DNA from: Brachyspira pilosicoli P43/6/78
Lineage (GTDB): Bacteria; Spirochaetota; Brachyspiria; Brachyspirales; Brachyspiraceae
Assembly: GCF_000325665.1 (NCBI RefSeq)
Contig: NC_019908.1
Span: 1,736,001-1,800,000 of the forward strand
Direction: 5' to 3'
Length of the DNA: 64,000 bases
Shown here one piece after another: positions 1-8,986 of the stretch (the stretch's first letter is position 1; every line of letters begins with the position of its first letter). Both the position numbers and the translations under genes were made by a program. The notes beneath the pieces were generated by a model. The model worked only from the letters and a program-made list of their open reading frames with translations. It was not told the origin of the DNA and did no database searches.

Positions 1-2
1 CA

Positions 3-1271
3 GATTTAGCAAGCTTCGGTATTATAGGTGTAATATCTACTTTAATAAGTGCTAGTTTAATACTTCATAATATTCAAAAATCACTCATTAAAATTTGGCG
101 TGTAAAAATAAGAACTTCTATACCAAGGGTAGCTGTAAACTATATTGCTCTTTTAATATTAATTCCTGTTTCTATTGGTATATCTTTTACTTTAATAACT
201 TATTCTTCTATAGCTTTATATTATTTGCCTGCTATTGTAAGAATATTAATATCTTGGGTTACACCTGTTATTGCTATGAGTTTGCTTGTATTATTTTCTT
301 ATGTATTAGTACCGCAAACTAAAGTTAATTGGTCTAATGCTTTAATATCTTCTGTGCTTGTGGCTATTGCTATTATCACTTTATTTAGTGTATATTTTAA
401 ATTAAATATAAACGTAAAAAATTATAAACAAATATTTGACAGCGATAAATATAAAACTGAATATATTGTAAGAGAAGTAAATCTTTTAAATAATAAAAAT
501 GAATTAGCAGACATAAAATTAGATAGAATAAGTTATAGGATAATAGAAGATGAAGGAACTGGAATATCTGCTGCTACATATGAAAGAGAAGTAATATCCA
601 GCAATGCTTTATTTTTTACAAACTTTGCTCCTAATATATATGAACAGGTGAGAAAATATAATTTCCAATTAGATGATATAGTAACTATCACAAGCGAAAA
701 CTCTCTTCTAACAAGCATAGAACCTGCAGAGTTATCATCAGCAAGTGCATTTGCTCAAATACCAGTGCTTTTACTATTGCTTTATATTGTATGGATAATT
801 ATATTATTTGGTGCAGAGTTAACTTATTCGCTTCAATATTTCAGGTCTTATGGAGTAGATGTAACAAACATAAAATTATCTTTTGCAGAAAAAGAAATGA
901 TAGCTTTAGAGTTTATGCATACAATAGCCTACAGATTTATAAATAATAAAAAATGCATGTCTATGTATGATTTGGCAAGAGATTTAAGAGTTGCCCCTTC
1001 TGTATTAAACGATATAGCAGATTCTTTAGAAGAAGCTCAATATATAGTAAAAATAGTAAATGGCTCTACAACTTCATATACATTAGCATGCCCTCCAGAA
1101 CATATAACTATTGGAGATATTTTATATAAACTAAAAATGACAGGCGGTTTTAGAGCTAAACACTTTAACAGAAATGATAAATACAAAAATATTATATATC
1201 AAAATAAAGCAATATCTGCTAAAGATTATAACACAACACTTTTAGCATTAGTTGAAAGCAAGAAGAAATAA
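3..1271 (+). CDS. YihY/BrkB family inner membrane protein (5' end outside window)
   Basis: The reading frame is open from the first bases of the window, so the N-terminus is missing and the internal ATG at 225 is not the real start. What remains shows several hydrophobic membrane segments in the first third, a soluble insert, another membrane segment near the motif LLLLLYIVWIIILFGAEL, and a C-terminal soluble region of about 120 residues (from FAEKEMIAL onward) that looks like a winged-helix domain. This order of a BrkB membrane core with a cytoplasmic winged-helix tail is common in YihY/BrkB proteins, once called RNase BN. The molecular function of the family is unclear. The family call rests on recalled sequence pattern. 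Confidence 0.75.
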   Translation, partial: DLASFGIIGVISTLISASLILHNIQKSLIKIWRVKIRTSIPRVAVNYIALLILIPVSIGISFTLITYSSIALYYLPAIVRILISWVTPVIAMSLLVLFSYVLVPQTKVNWSNALISSVLVAIAIITLFSVYFKLNINVKNYKQIFDSDKYKTEYIVREVNLLNNKNELADIKLDRISYRIIEDEGTGISAATYEREVISSNALFFTNFAPNIYEQVRKYNFQLDDIVTITSENSLLTSIEPAELSSASAFAQIPVLLLLLYIVWIIILFGAELTYSLQYFRSYGVDVTNIKLSFAEKEMIALEFMHTIAYRFINNKKCMSMYDLARDLRVAPSVLNDIADSLEEAQYIVKIVNGSTTSYTLACPPEHITIGDILYKLKMTGGFRAKHFNRNDKYKNIIYQNKAISAKDYNTTLLALVESKKK

Positions 1272-1273
1272 TA

Positions 1274-1888
1274 TTATTTATGAATTATTAATTTATTATC
1301 TAAACAGAATTTAATAAATTCATGCATATTTGAAATATTTTTGACTTTTAAAAGTTTTTGATAGAATTCTTCTATTTGAATAGTATCACTTTTAGTATAT
1401 TTATCATCTGTAGGAAATATCTTTATATAATCCTTTTTATCTCTTTTATTTTTTATAGTATTTTTATTAATAACTTCAGACTTAACTAATACATCTTCTA
1501 AATTTGTAATGTTATATATTGGTACTATATACTTATGAGCCCAATAATTTTTAAACATATTCTTATTGATAAAATTATTTTTTTCTTCTTCTTTACAGTC
1601 ATCTGTATCCATTATTATAAAAATTCTAAAATCTTTATCTATTATTATTTTATTATCTTTAATTTCTAAATCATCTTTATATGTATTCTTAAAATTATCT
1701 AATGTATCAATATCTTTACCCTTTAATCTTTTCATTATACTTGATATTTGTATAGAATTTGCACCTTTGTTTTTTGATACTATCTCAATTTTTAGTTTTA
1801 ACTTTCTTTTTATAAAATCACACATTTGAAACTCAGATTTACCATGAACAATAACTATTGCTTTTAGATAATTTCCTTTATAAAACAT
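1274..1888 (-). CDS. TOPRIM-like protein, partner of AAA ATPase (putative defence nuclease)
   Basis: This 204-residue protein has a glycine/glutamate motif VHGKSE near the N-terminus (Glu19) and an acidic DTDD motif at residues 94-97 after a hydrophobic strand (FRIFIIM). A Glu followed by DxD is the layout of TOPRIM metal-binding folds, as in OLD-family, RloB and PARIS AriB (DUF4435) proteins. The start is supported by a GAGGAA ribosome site inside the end of the upstream ATPase gene; only 5 bases separate the two genes, so they are almost certainly co-translated. A nuclease or tRNA-attacking effector role in phage defence is inferred from the fold motif and partner. It could also be a TOPRIM protein of other function, and no family name is claimed. 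Confidence 0.6.
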   Translation of the reverse strand: MFYKGNYLKAIVIVHGKSEFQMCDFIKRKLKLKIEIVSKNKGANSIQISSIMKRLKGKDIDTLDNFKNTYKDDLEIKDNKIIIDKDFRIFIIMDTDDCKEEEKNNFINKNMFKNYWAHKYIVPIYNITNLEDVLVKSEVINKNTIKNKRDKKDYIKIFPTDDKYTKSDTIQIEEFYQKLLKVKNISNMHEFIKFCLDNKLIIHK

Positions 1889-1893
1889 AGTTA

Positions 1894-3234
1894 TTATTCC
1901 TCTAATATATCTGTAAAATCTAAACTTGAAACGATTGGAATTCCATAGTAAATACCTTTCAAATATCTTTTTCTAAAATTAATATTTGGATGTTCTTTTT
2001 CATAATCTGTTATAGGAACTAGTATTTTTTTTCCGTTACTATCTATATTAAATATATATATACATTCTTTTTTTATATCAGATTCTAAAATAGTAGTATT
2101 GTGAGTAGTCAATATAAATTGTCCTTTAATGTTATTAAATAATGATTCCAATATTGATGCTGTTAAAATATCATGTATTCCGCTATCTAATTCGTCTATT
2201 GCAACTACATTATTTTTTTTAAAAGATGATAACATTAATGGGAATAATCTAAGTAATTTTTGTGTGCCTGTTGATTCTAATTGAAAATCTAAATCTATAA
2301 TTTTTTCATATATTTGTTTTTTTATAAATAGAGTGTAATTGAGTTTATCATCCTTTCTTTCTTTTTTATAATAAACCTGTTTTATATCACTATAGATAGA
2401 TGTGAAAAAATTATTTAATATTTTTTCTGTGTAATTTAACTTTTCTTCTTCATTTATTTTAATAGATCCATTATACATTTTAGGAATAAATTTTTTATCA
2501 ACACTTACTTTTCCTTTTTCTGTATTGCTACTATTTTTTATATAAATAGACATTGATAAAAAATATTTAATGACATCAAATATATTATTATTTATATTTT
2601 TTGATATATATTGTTTATTTTTATCTTGCTGTTCAAATAATAGGATAGATAAAAAAGAATGCTTACCCCAAAATTTATCTGCTAAATCTTTTATTTCATT
2701 TAAATATTTATCAGATTTAAATAATGAAGGATTTATATAATTATTTTTATTATTAGTAGATAATTCAAAATATTTTGTTTTATTTTTATCTAAAACATAT
2801 TCTAATTTTTCTTTTACAATACTTTCACTATCAGTTTCAAGATAATATACTCCATTTTTACCATTTACTTTAAAACCAAATTCTAAAACCATATTATCTT
2901 TAGAACCAATTGTTTTGGTTTCTTCTATTATATCACTTATATTATCCAATATTTTTAAATCTTCTTTGACCATTTTATTAACTAATAATTCTAATTCTTC
3001 TTCATCTTCTTTATTTTTAATTTTCTCTAATATAAATTTATCTAAAGCTTTTTTATATATTTTAGTACTTAATGTATCAAATAATGTAAAAAAGGCATTT
3101 ATAAAATTTGTCTTACCAGCTCCATTTTCACCATAAATTATAATCATTTTTTTGGGATTATTCTTTGATGATGTTAAATCTACTTCAAAATCAACTAATG
3201 ATTTATAATTTTTAAGTTTTACATAAGTAAACAT
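1894..3234 (-). CDS. AAA_15/AAA_21-type ATPase (COG1106-like), first gene of a two-gene module
   Basis: This 446-residue P-loop ATPase has Walker A GENGAGKT at residues 35-42, an ABC-like signature region (ESTGTQKLLRLFP), Walker B with catalytic acid (VVAIDELDSGIHD, near residue 345) and a switch histidine in TTHNT. The long lysine-rich middle fits a coiled-coil or SMC-like insertion. Ribosome site AAAGG precedes the ATG. ATPases of this class are often paired with TOPRIM nucleases in defence modules (OLD/Gabija, RloA-RloB, PARIS AriA-AriB), and here a TOPRIM-like gene follows within 5 bases. The ATPase assignment is firm. The defence role is inference from architecture and pairing. Confidence 0.8.
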   Translation of the reverse strand: MFTYVKLKNYKSLVDFEVDLTSSKNNPKKMIIIYGENGAGKTNFINAFFTLFDTLSTKIYKKALDKFILEKIKNKEDEEELELLVNKMVKEDLKILDNISDIIEETKTIGSKDNMVLEFGFKVNGKNGVYYLETDSESIVKEKLEYVLDKNKTKYFELSTNNKNNYINPSLFKSDKYLNEIKDLADKFWGKHSFLSILLFEQQDKNKQYISKNINNNIFDVIKYFLSMSIYIKNSSNTEKGKVSVDKKFIPKMYNGSIKINEEEKLNYTEKILNNFFTSIYSDIKQVYYKKERKDDKLNYTLFIKKQIYEKIIDLDFQLESTGTQKLLRLFPLMLSSFKKNNVVAIDELDSGIHDILTASILESLFNNIKGQFILTTHNTTILESDIKKECIYIFNIDSNGKKILVPITDYEKEHPNINFRKRYLKGIYYGIPIVSSLDFTDILEE

Positions 3235-3379
3235 TCTATTTTAACCTTTATTTTTTAATTTTTATGACATTTTATCATAAAATTAAGAAAAATCAACTAA
3301 AAATAATTATTACTCTTTACAATAGTGCCTTTTATATTATAATGTTTTCATTAAAAACTATATTTTATGGAGATTGTTT

Positions 3380-4909
3380 ATGATTAAAAGGGCATTGATA
3401 TCTGTATTTTACAAAGACGGAATATTAGACTTTGCTAAATTTCTAACTTCTAAAAATGTGGAAATTGTTTCTACAGGCGGAACCTATAAATATTTAAAAG
3501 AAAATAATATACCTGTAATAGAGGTTGCTGAAGTTACAGGAGCTAAAGAAATGCTTGACGGAAGAGTAAAAACTTTAGACCCTAAAATACATGGTGCAAT
3601 ACTTGCTATAAGAGATAACCCTACTCATATGGAAACTATTAAAGAGAGGGGAATCACTCCTATTGATATGGTAATAGTTAATCTTTATCCTTTCTTTGAA
3701 AAGGTGCAAGATGATAATTTGAAATTTGAAGAGAAAATAGAGTTTATTGATATAGGCGGACCTACTATGCTTCGTTCTGCTGCTAAATCTTTTAAAGATG
3801 TTGTTGTTATAAGCGATGTTAAAGATTATGATTTGGTAAAAAGCGAAATGGAAAAAGGCGAAGTGAGTTTTGAGACAAAAAAATATTTAGCTTCTAAAGT
3901 GTTCAATTTAACTTCTGCTTATGATGCTGCAGTGTCTGAGTTTATGTTTAACTCATTAGAAAACAAGGAAGATAAAAAACTTAATTATTTGAATATGTCT
4001 TATGCATTACAAGAGAAATTAAGATACGGAGAAAATCCTCATCAAGGTGCAAGCTATTATGTATCAACTACAGATAAAGGCTCTATGAAAGATTTTGAAC
4101 AGTTAAACGGAAAAGAGCTTTCATTTAATAATATTAGAGATATGGATATAGCTTTAAAAATAGTGTTGGAGTTTGATGAATCTAAAAAAGAATATGCATG
4201 CTCTGCTATAAAACACTCTACTCCTTGCGGTGCAGCTTTGGGAAGCAATGTATTTGAGGCTTATAATAGAACTTATAACTGCGACCCTACTTCTATATTT
4301 GGAGGAATTGTGGCATTTAATAGCACTGTAGATGAGAATACAGCAAAAGAACTTATTAAAATATTTTTAGAGATTGTTATTGCTAAAGACTTTACTCCTG
4401 AAGCTTTGGCAGTATTAAAAACTAAAAATAATTTGAGAGTTATAAAATATAAAACTAACACTAATGATAAAATAAATGTTGTTAAAGTTGACGGCGGATT
4501 ACTTGTACAAGATGAAGATACTACTTTAATAGAAGATTATAAAGTTGTAACAGAGAAAAAGCCTACAGAAGAAGAGATGAAAAACTTAATATTTGGAATG
4601 AAGGTTGTAAAATATGCTAAATCAAATGCTATAGTAGTAATAAAAGACTTTATGGCTAAGGGTATAGGAAGCGGACAAACTAATAGAATATGGGCTTGTG
4701 AAGATGCTTTGGAGCGTGCTGGTGACGGAGTTGTGATGGCATCTGATGCTTTCTTCCCATTTAGAGATGTAGTTGATGCTTGTGCTAAATACAATATTAA
4801 AGCTATAATTCAGCCAGGAGGCTCTATAAGAGACCAAGAGTCAATTGATGCTTGTAATGAACATGGCATTGCTATGGTATTTACTGGAATAAGGCATTTT
4901 AAACATTAA
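3380..4909 (+). CDS. purH: Bifunctional AICAR formyltransferase / IMP cyclohydrolase
   Basis: PurH catalyses the last two steps of de novo IMP synthesis: formylation of AICAR with 10-formyl-THF, then ring closure. The N-terminal IMP cyclohydrolase domain shows STGGT and the [14 protein letters not shown] block; the C-terminal AICAR transformylase domain has KHSTPCG, where the usual motif is KHxNPCG. Near 509 residues, the length is normal for the family. ATG 3380 is preferred over TTG 3374 because a GGAG site at 3369-3372 lies 7 bases upstream of it. It appears monocistronic; another purine gene, purB, lies about 43 kb away in this window. No purine riboswitch was recognised upstream. Confidence 0.96.
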   Translation: MIKRALISVFYKDGILDFAKFLTSKNVEIVSTGGTYKYLKENNIPVIEVAEVTGAKEMLDGRVKTLDPKIHGAILAIRDNPTHMETIKERGITPIDMVIVNLYPFFEKVQDDNLKFEEKIEFIDIGGPTMLRSAAKSFKDVVVISDVKDYDLVKSEMEKGEVSFETKKYLASKVFNLTSAYDAAVSEFMFNSLENKEDKKLNYLNMSYALQEKLRYGENPHQGASYYVSTTDKGSMKDFEQLNGKELSFNNIRDMDIALKIVLEFDESKKEYACSAIKHSTPCGAALGSNVFEAYNRTYNCDPTSIFGGIVAFNSTVDENTAKELIKIFLEIVIAKDFTPEALAVLKTKNNLRVIKYKTNTNDKINVVKVDGGLLVQDEDTTLIEDYKVVTEKKPTEEEMKNLIFGMKVVKYAKSNAIVVIKDFMAKGIGSGQTNRIWACEDALERAGDGVVMASDAFFPFRDVVDACAKYNIKAIIQPGGSIRDQESIDACNEHGIAMVFTGIRHFKH

Positions 4910-5023
4910 AAAATATATATATTTTTTAGTAATTTTTACTAATTTGTACAGTTTTTTACTTGACAAAATTTATTATTTACTGTATTGTTAGAGTATACAA
5001 ACATAAATAAAAGGAGTTTTATA

Positions 5024-5587
5024 ATGAGTTTAATCAATAAAAAACTTATAGATTTCAAGGTTGATGCTTATCAAAACGGAGAGTTTAAAGAGGTTAGTAC
5101 AAAAGATGTATTAGGTAAATGGAGTGTATTCTTCTTCTATCCTGCAGACTTTACTTTTGTATGTCCTACAGAATTAGAAGATTTAGGTACTGTTTATGAT
5201 GAACTTAAAAAAATTAATTGTGAAGTATATTCAGTATCTGCAGATACACATTTCGTACATAAAGCTTGGGCAGACGCTTCAGCAACTATTAAAAACTTAA
5301 AATATACTATGCTTGGAGACCCAACAGGAATACTAGGAAGATTCTTTGAAGTATTTGTAGAAGAAGTTGGACAAGATTTACGCGGAAGCTTTATTGTAAA
5401 CCCTGAAGGTTTAATTAAAGCTTATGAAGTACATGATATGGGCATTGGTAGAGATGCTAATGAATTAGTACGTAAAGTACAAGCTGCTCAATATGTTGCT
5501 GAACATGGCGGCGAAGTTTGTCCTGCTAAATGGAAACCAGGTGCTAAAACTTTGAAACCAGGAATTGATTTGGTTGGAAAAATCTAA
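5024..5587 (+). CDS. ahpC: Typical 2-Cys peroxiredoxin (AhpC)
   Basis: This peroxiredoxin reduces hydrogen peroxide and organic peroxides in the cytoplasm. It is 187 residues long, the standard AhpC length. The peroxidatic Cys47 lies in FVCPTE and the resolving Cys166 in GEVCPAKW, both at the positions usual for AhpC. The start at 5024 follows AAGGAG by a normal spacing, so the in-frame upstream start at 4985 is rejected. No ahpF follows; the gene stands alone and is closed by a strong terminator shared with convergent fabD. In an anaerobic gut spirochaete it would be an oxygen-defence enzyme. A PerR- or OxyR-type operator was not identified. Confidence 0.95.
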   Translation: MSLINKKLIDFKVDAYQNGEFKEVSTKDVLGKWSVFFFYPADFTFVCPTELEDLGTVYDELKKINCEVYSVSADTHFVHKAWADASATIKNLKYTMLGDPTGILGRFFEVFVEEVGQDLRGSFIVNPEGLIKAYEVHDMGIGRDANELVRKVQAAQYVAEHGGEVCPAKWKPGAKTLKPGIDLVGKI

Positions 5588-5611
5588 TTATTTAAACCTT
5601 TAAAATATAGT

Positions 5612-5643
5612 AAAAAAGGGGGCTTTTTTAAGCCTCCTTTTTA
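5612..5643. terminator. Bidirectional intrinsic terminator between ahpC and fabD
   Basis: A G/C-rich inverted repeat (AAGGGGGCTT / AAGCCTCCTT, one unpaired base) with A-runs on one side and T-runs on the other lies between the convergent ahpC and fabD genes. It can end transcription from both strands. Confidence 0.85.
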
Positions 5644-5668
5644 TTTATAAAAATTAAAAAATTATTTT

Positions 5669-6577
5669 TTATTGTACTGAGTTTAGAGAGTCATTATCAA
5701 ATACGCAAACAGCCTCTATTTCTGGAGCTATCTTTTTAGACATACCAACTAAAACCTTACCAGGTCCGCATTCATATATTTTATTAACGCCTTTACTTTG
5801 AAGATTAATCATGCTGTCATACCATCTTACAGTAGAGAACATTTGTTTGTAAAGGTTATCTTTTATATTATCGAAGCTATGTACATCTGCCGTAACATTT
5901 GATAATACTTTATTACCGCTATTATTAAATTGAACATTATCTAAGAATTTTTTAAGTTCATCAGCGGCAGGCTTCATAAATGGTGAGTGGAAAGCACCGG
6001 AAACTTTCAAAGGCATAACCCTCTTAGCACCAGCCTCTTGAAGTTTAGGAGTAACAGCTTCTATAGCACTAAGCAATCCAGATATAACAATTTGGTCTTT
6101 TAAGTTATAATTAGCAGCAACTACTTCTTTGCTTTCAGGCATGCATTTAGAAACAGTATCATAATCCAAACCAAGTACAGCAGCCATACCATAAGGAGCA
6201 TCGGCACCAGCTTTTGCCATAAGAAGTCCCCTAGTTCTAGCAATCTTTACGGCATCTTCAAAAGAAATATATCCAGCAGCAGAAAGAGCAGTAATCTCTC
6301 CTAAACTGTGACCTGCAAAATAGTCTCCCTTTATTCCTTTAGCTTTTAAAGCCTCATAAACAGCCATACCAACAGTAACCAAAGCAGGCTGAGTGTTTTC
6401 TGTTTTCTTTAAATCTTCTTCAGTTCCTTCAAAACATAATGCCTTGATATCTACATCATCTAATATATTAGCAGCTTTATCAAATATCGCCTTAGACTCT
6501 GCTACATTGTCGTATAAAGATTTACCCATTCCAACAGTTTGAGAACCTTGTCCTGGAAATAAAAATGCTATTGACAT
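5669..6577 (-). CDS. fabD: Malonyl-CoA:ACP transacylase
   Basis: FabD moves malonyl groups from CoA to acyl carrier protein for type II fatty acid synthesis. The 302-residue protein begins with the FPGQGSQ motif, carries the nucleophile Ser91 in GHSLGE, and has the catalytic His in SGAFHSPFM near residue 199. Start: GGAG site a few bases upstream of the ATG at 6577. It is not in a fab operon here; the only other fatty-acid gene in the window is the frameshifted fabH at 40967. Upstream lies a long repeat-containing intergenic region. Confidence 0.96.
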   Translation of the reverse strand: MSIAFLFPGQGSQTVGMGKSLYDNVAESKAIFDKAANILDDVDIKALCFEGTEEDLKKTENTQPALVTVGMAVYEALKAKGIKGDYFAGHSLGEITALSAAGYISFEDAVKIARTRGLLMAKAGADAPYGMAAVLGLDYDTVSKCMPESKEVVAANYNLKDQIVISGLLSAIEAVTPKLQEAGAKRVMPLKVSGAFHSPFMKPAADELKKFLDNVQFNNSGNKVLSNVTADVHSFDNIKDNLYKQMFSTVRWYDSMINLQSKGVNKIYECGPGKVLVGMSKKIAPEIEAVCVFDNDSLNSVQ

Positions 6578-6770
6578 AAGTATTATTCTCCTTTTTTATA
6601 AATTTATTTAAAGTTTATATATTCAGAAATAAATTATATTCAAGATATTAACAATAAATTAGAGTTTTATCAAGTGAGTTTTTATTAATAGAGCCATTTA
6701 TATTTTATCTTAAATTTGTAATGTATATATATAAATCATAATTACTATGGTTTGGTATCGTTTTTTTATT

Positions 6771-7137
6771 TGCACTTTTTGGTTCTTTGACGAAGTCCAC
6801 ACCGTGTAGCGGCGGGAAAAAGAACAACAAAAAATTGATAGAAAATTATTGTTTTAATATATACTGAAAATTTTTAAGTTTGTAAAAAATATTTTTAAGT
6901 TTTTTATTTGTTGTGGCTTTGCCCCCTGCGAAGCGTGCCCTTGGGGTACACACCCCTACTTCTTTTATTGGTATAAAAGAAGCAAAAAAACTGCATTTTT
7001 ATTATAAATTTTATAATTTAATTGTACATTAAAAGGCACTCCACCGCACAACTAAGAAGTTATAATTAAAGCATAGCATTACCGTGCGGCAAGGTGGTAC
7101 AGCTCGTACGCGGGAAAAGAACAACAAAAAATTGATA
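6771..7137. repeat. Mosaic intergenic repeat, copy A
   Basis: The 670-base gap between fabD and the DUF4340 gene holds no credible gene. It contains blocks much richer in G+C than their surroundings that recur in inverted orientation at 42431-42682 and 57476-57820. Block 1 (6785-6810) shares the TTTGACGAAGTCCACACCGT segment with copy B; block 2 (6907-6995) is nearly identical to copy B in reverse; block 3 (about 7000-7130) matches copy C in reverse. A 27-28 base direct repeat (CGGGAAAA(A)GAACAACAAA plus 9 more bases) brackets most of the copy at 6813-6840 and 7111-7137. A 10-bp perfect hairpin (CTTCTTTTAT / ATAAAAGAAG) lies at 6959-6982. Confidence 0.8.
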
Positions 7138-7247
7138 ACTTAAAATGTTTAGTATTTATTCAAATATATGTTTTATTTATAAATGCTTTACAATTTTGTT
7201 TATTTTTGTATAATAAATTTTAAATTTAAAAAATGGAGAATAATTTG

Positions 7248-8162
7248 ATGGCAAACATTCAAAAGAAATATATAATACTCTCTTCTATAGTTGTAGTTCT
7301 AGCAGTAATTTTAATACTCACAGTTACATTAAAAAATAAGGGATACTCTCTGCCTCAATTTAAAACTATTAACACTCAATTAAGCGAAATCACTATCACA
7401 AGAAATGGAAACGAAACAATTACAATAAAATTTAATGATAATAAATGGACAGTAAATGATAAATATAATGCTGATGCTAATGCAGTAGAGTCAATAACAA
7501 ATGCATTTAATAATATACAGCCGGTAGAATTATTATCCAGAGGAAGCGATGAAATATTAGATAAATACAGCCTTACAGATAATGAAGCTTTAATTGTAAA
7601 AGCAAAAGATTCTTCATCTAAAGAAGTGAGAAATATAAAATTTGGTATGAAAGCTAATTTTGGTAATTTGGTATATGCACAAATTAATAATGATAAAAAT
7701 GTTTATTTGATTGGAAATACACCAATTAACCCTAAAGATATTTTTGATAAAACTGAAGATGACTTAATAAATAAAACTATATCATCTGTAAAAATTGATG
7801 ATATAAACAAAATAGCTATATCATATAATAATAATTCATACACTATAGAAAAAACTGACTCTACTAATTGGACTAAAACTTGGAATAATAAAAATATTGA
7901 CCAAAATGATATATATAGTTCTTTATATTCTATTGCTAACCTTGAAGCAGATGGTCTTATAAAAGATAATACTCAAACAAAATCTAATTTATTATACAAA
8001 GTAGAAATATATACTTCAGATAATAAAACTGTAAGTTATAATATATATTCTAAAACAGATAATTATGAAATAGAATTAGTAAATGATAATAATAGATACT
8101 ATTTATTAGAATCTAGTTTTCAAAACTTAGAAGAAAAAATAAATGATATAATAAAAAATTAA
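7248..8162 (+). CDS. DUF4340 domain-containing membrane-anchored protein
   Basis: This protein of about 304 residues has one N-terminal hydrophobic segment (IILSSIVVVLAVILILTV) followed by a soluble extracytoplasmic region with repeated beta-rich units, including a WTVND-type strand and KYSLTD, the pattern of DUF4340 proteins. In other bacteria DUF4340 genes often sit beside gliding or ABC-exporter genes (GldG-like), but nothing of that kind is adjacent here. ATG 7248 is chosen because GGAG at 7235-7238 lies 9 bases upstream; the in-frame ATG at 7233 would place this site inside the gene. Its stop overlaps that of the convergent membrane protein. Function unknown. Confidence 0.75.
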   Translation: MANIQKKYIILSSIVVVLAVILILTVTLKNKGYSLPQFKTINTQLSEITITRNGNETITIKFNDNKWTVNDKYNADANAVESITNAFNNIQPVELLSRGSDEILDKYSLTDNEALIVKAKDSSSKEVRNIKFGMKANFGNLVYAQINNDKNVYLIGNTPINPKDIFDKTEDDLINKTISSVKIDDINKIAISYNNNSYTIEKTDSTNWTKTWNNKNIDQNDIYSSLYSIANLEADGLIKDNTQTKSNLLYKVEIYTSDNKTVSYNIYSKTDNYEIELVNDNNRYYLLESSFQNLEEKINDIIKN

Positions 8163-8929
8163 ATATCCTCATCTAATGAAGCACTAGTAACAAAATCTCT
8201 ATTTAAGAAATATAATGAGATTAATACTTTAAAATAAGTATCAAAGAAATATAGTATTATCATAGATAAAAAATAATATAATACTCCCTCTCTTGTATCC
8301 ATTGGTGCAGATGGGAAAGTAATTATAAATGCATTTTGAAATAATGCTATAAAAGCAAGTATTGATAATGACTTAAAAAACTTAGGCTTCACCAAAGAAA
8401 AAGAATATTTAATAGCATCTATACCCCAAGTATGTCTTAAAGCACATATATTCGTAGTGAACATAAATAAAATCATAAGTATTATGCCTGGAAATACAAA
8501 GAAAGAAAGTCCAAAGAAATATATAATTATTGTGATGATAGAAGTTACTAATATTGGAATTATCATTTGAAAAGTTTTAATTATTGCATATGATGCAGTT
8601 CTAATCTTATCGTAAATTAATCCTTCTACTAATAATGCAATTGATACTGTAGCAATAATATCCAAAAACCAAGATAAAAATAAATTAATATAAAAACCTT
8701 CATTAACTTCATTTTGAAACCAATTTACAACATCTTGAACAGTCTGTATTTTTGTAAGGTCAAACATAGAAGGCGGAAAATATATAGTTGTAATTATTGT
8801 TGGCATTGCACATAAAAATCCAACTAATAAAAAATTAACAAAATTATGTCTAAAAATTGAAAACGATAAAGTAAACAAATCTACTACTTCAAAATCTTTT
8901 TTCTCTAATGCTTTTCTTAATGACAGCAT
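8159..8929 (-). CDS. Polytopic membrane protein of unknown function
   Basis: The 256-residue protein has about six predicted membrane segments, including NFLLVGFLCAMPTIITTIYF, an ISIALLVEG region, IIPILVTSIITIIIYFFGL and a C-terminal segment, and a short acidic C-terminus (SLDEDI). The general pattern resembles glycerophosphodiester phosphodiesterase-type membrane domain or YciC-like proteins, but I do not recognise a specific family. ATG 8929 follows AAGGA. It converges on the DUF4340 gene with a 4-base stop overlap, so both transcripts must read into the opposite gene or end at unseen sites. Confidence 0.65.
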   Translation of the reverse strand: MLSLRKALEKKDFEVVDLFTLSFSIFRHNFVNFLLVGFLCAMPTIITTIYFPPSMFDLTKIQTVQDVVNWFQNEVNEGFYINLFLSWFLDIIATVSIALLVEGLIYDKIRTASYAIIKTFQMIIPILVTSIITIIIYFFGLSFFVFPGIILMILFMFTTNICALRHTWGIDAIKYSFSLVKPKFFKSLSILAFIALFQNAFIITFPSAPMDTREGVLYYFLSMIILYFFDTYFKVLISLYFLNRDFVTSASLDEDI

Positions 8930-8986
8930 AATAATCCTTAAATAAAATATACTACATTATATATTATAAAAAATTAAATACAATTT

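Noticed and set aside
225-1271. Start of the first gene at ATG 225
   Set aside because: The same frame is open to the window edge and encodes hydrophobic BrkB-like sequence upstream, so the gene is truncated by the window.
4915-4945. Terminator after purH
   Set aside because: Only AT-only palindromes are present; they could form by chance in such AT-rich DNA and lack a GC stem.
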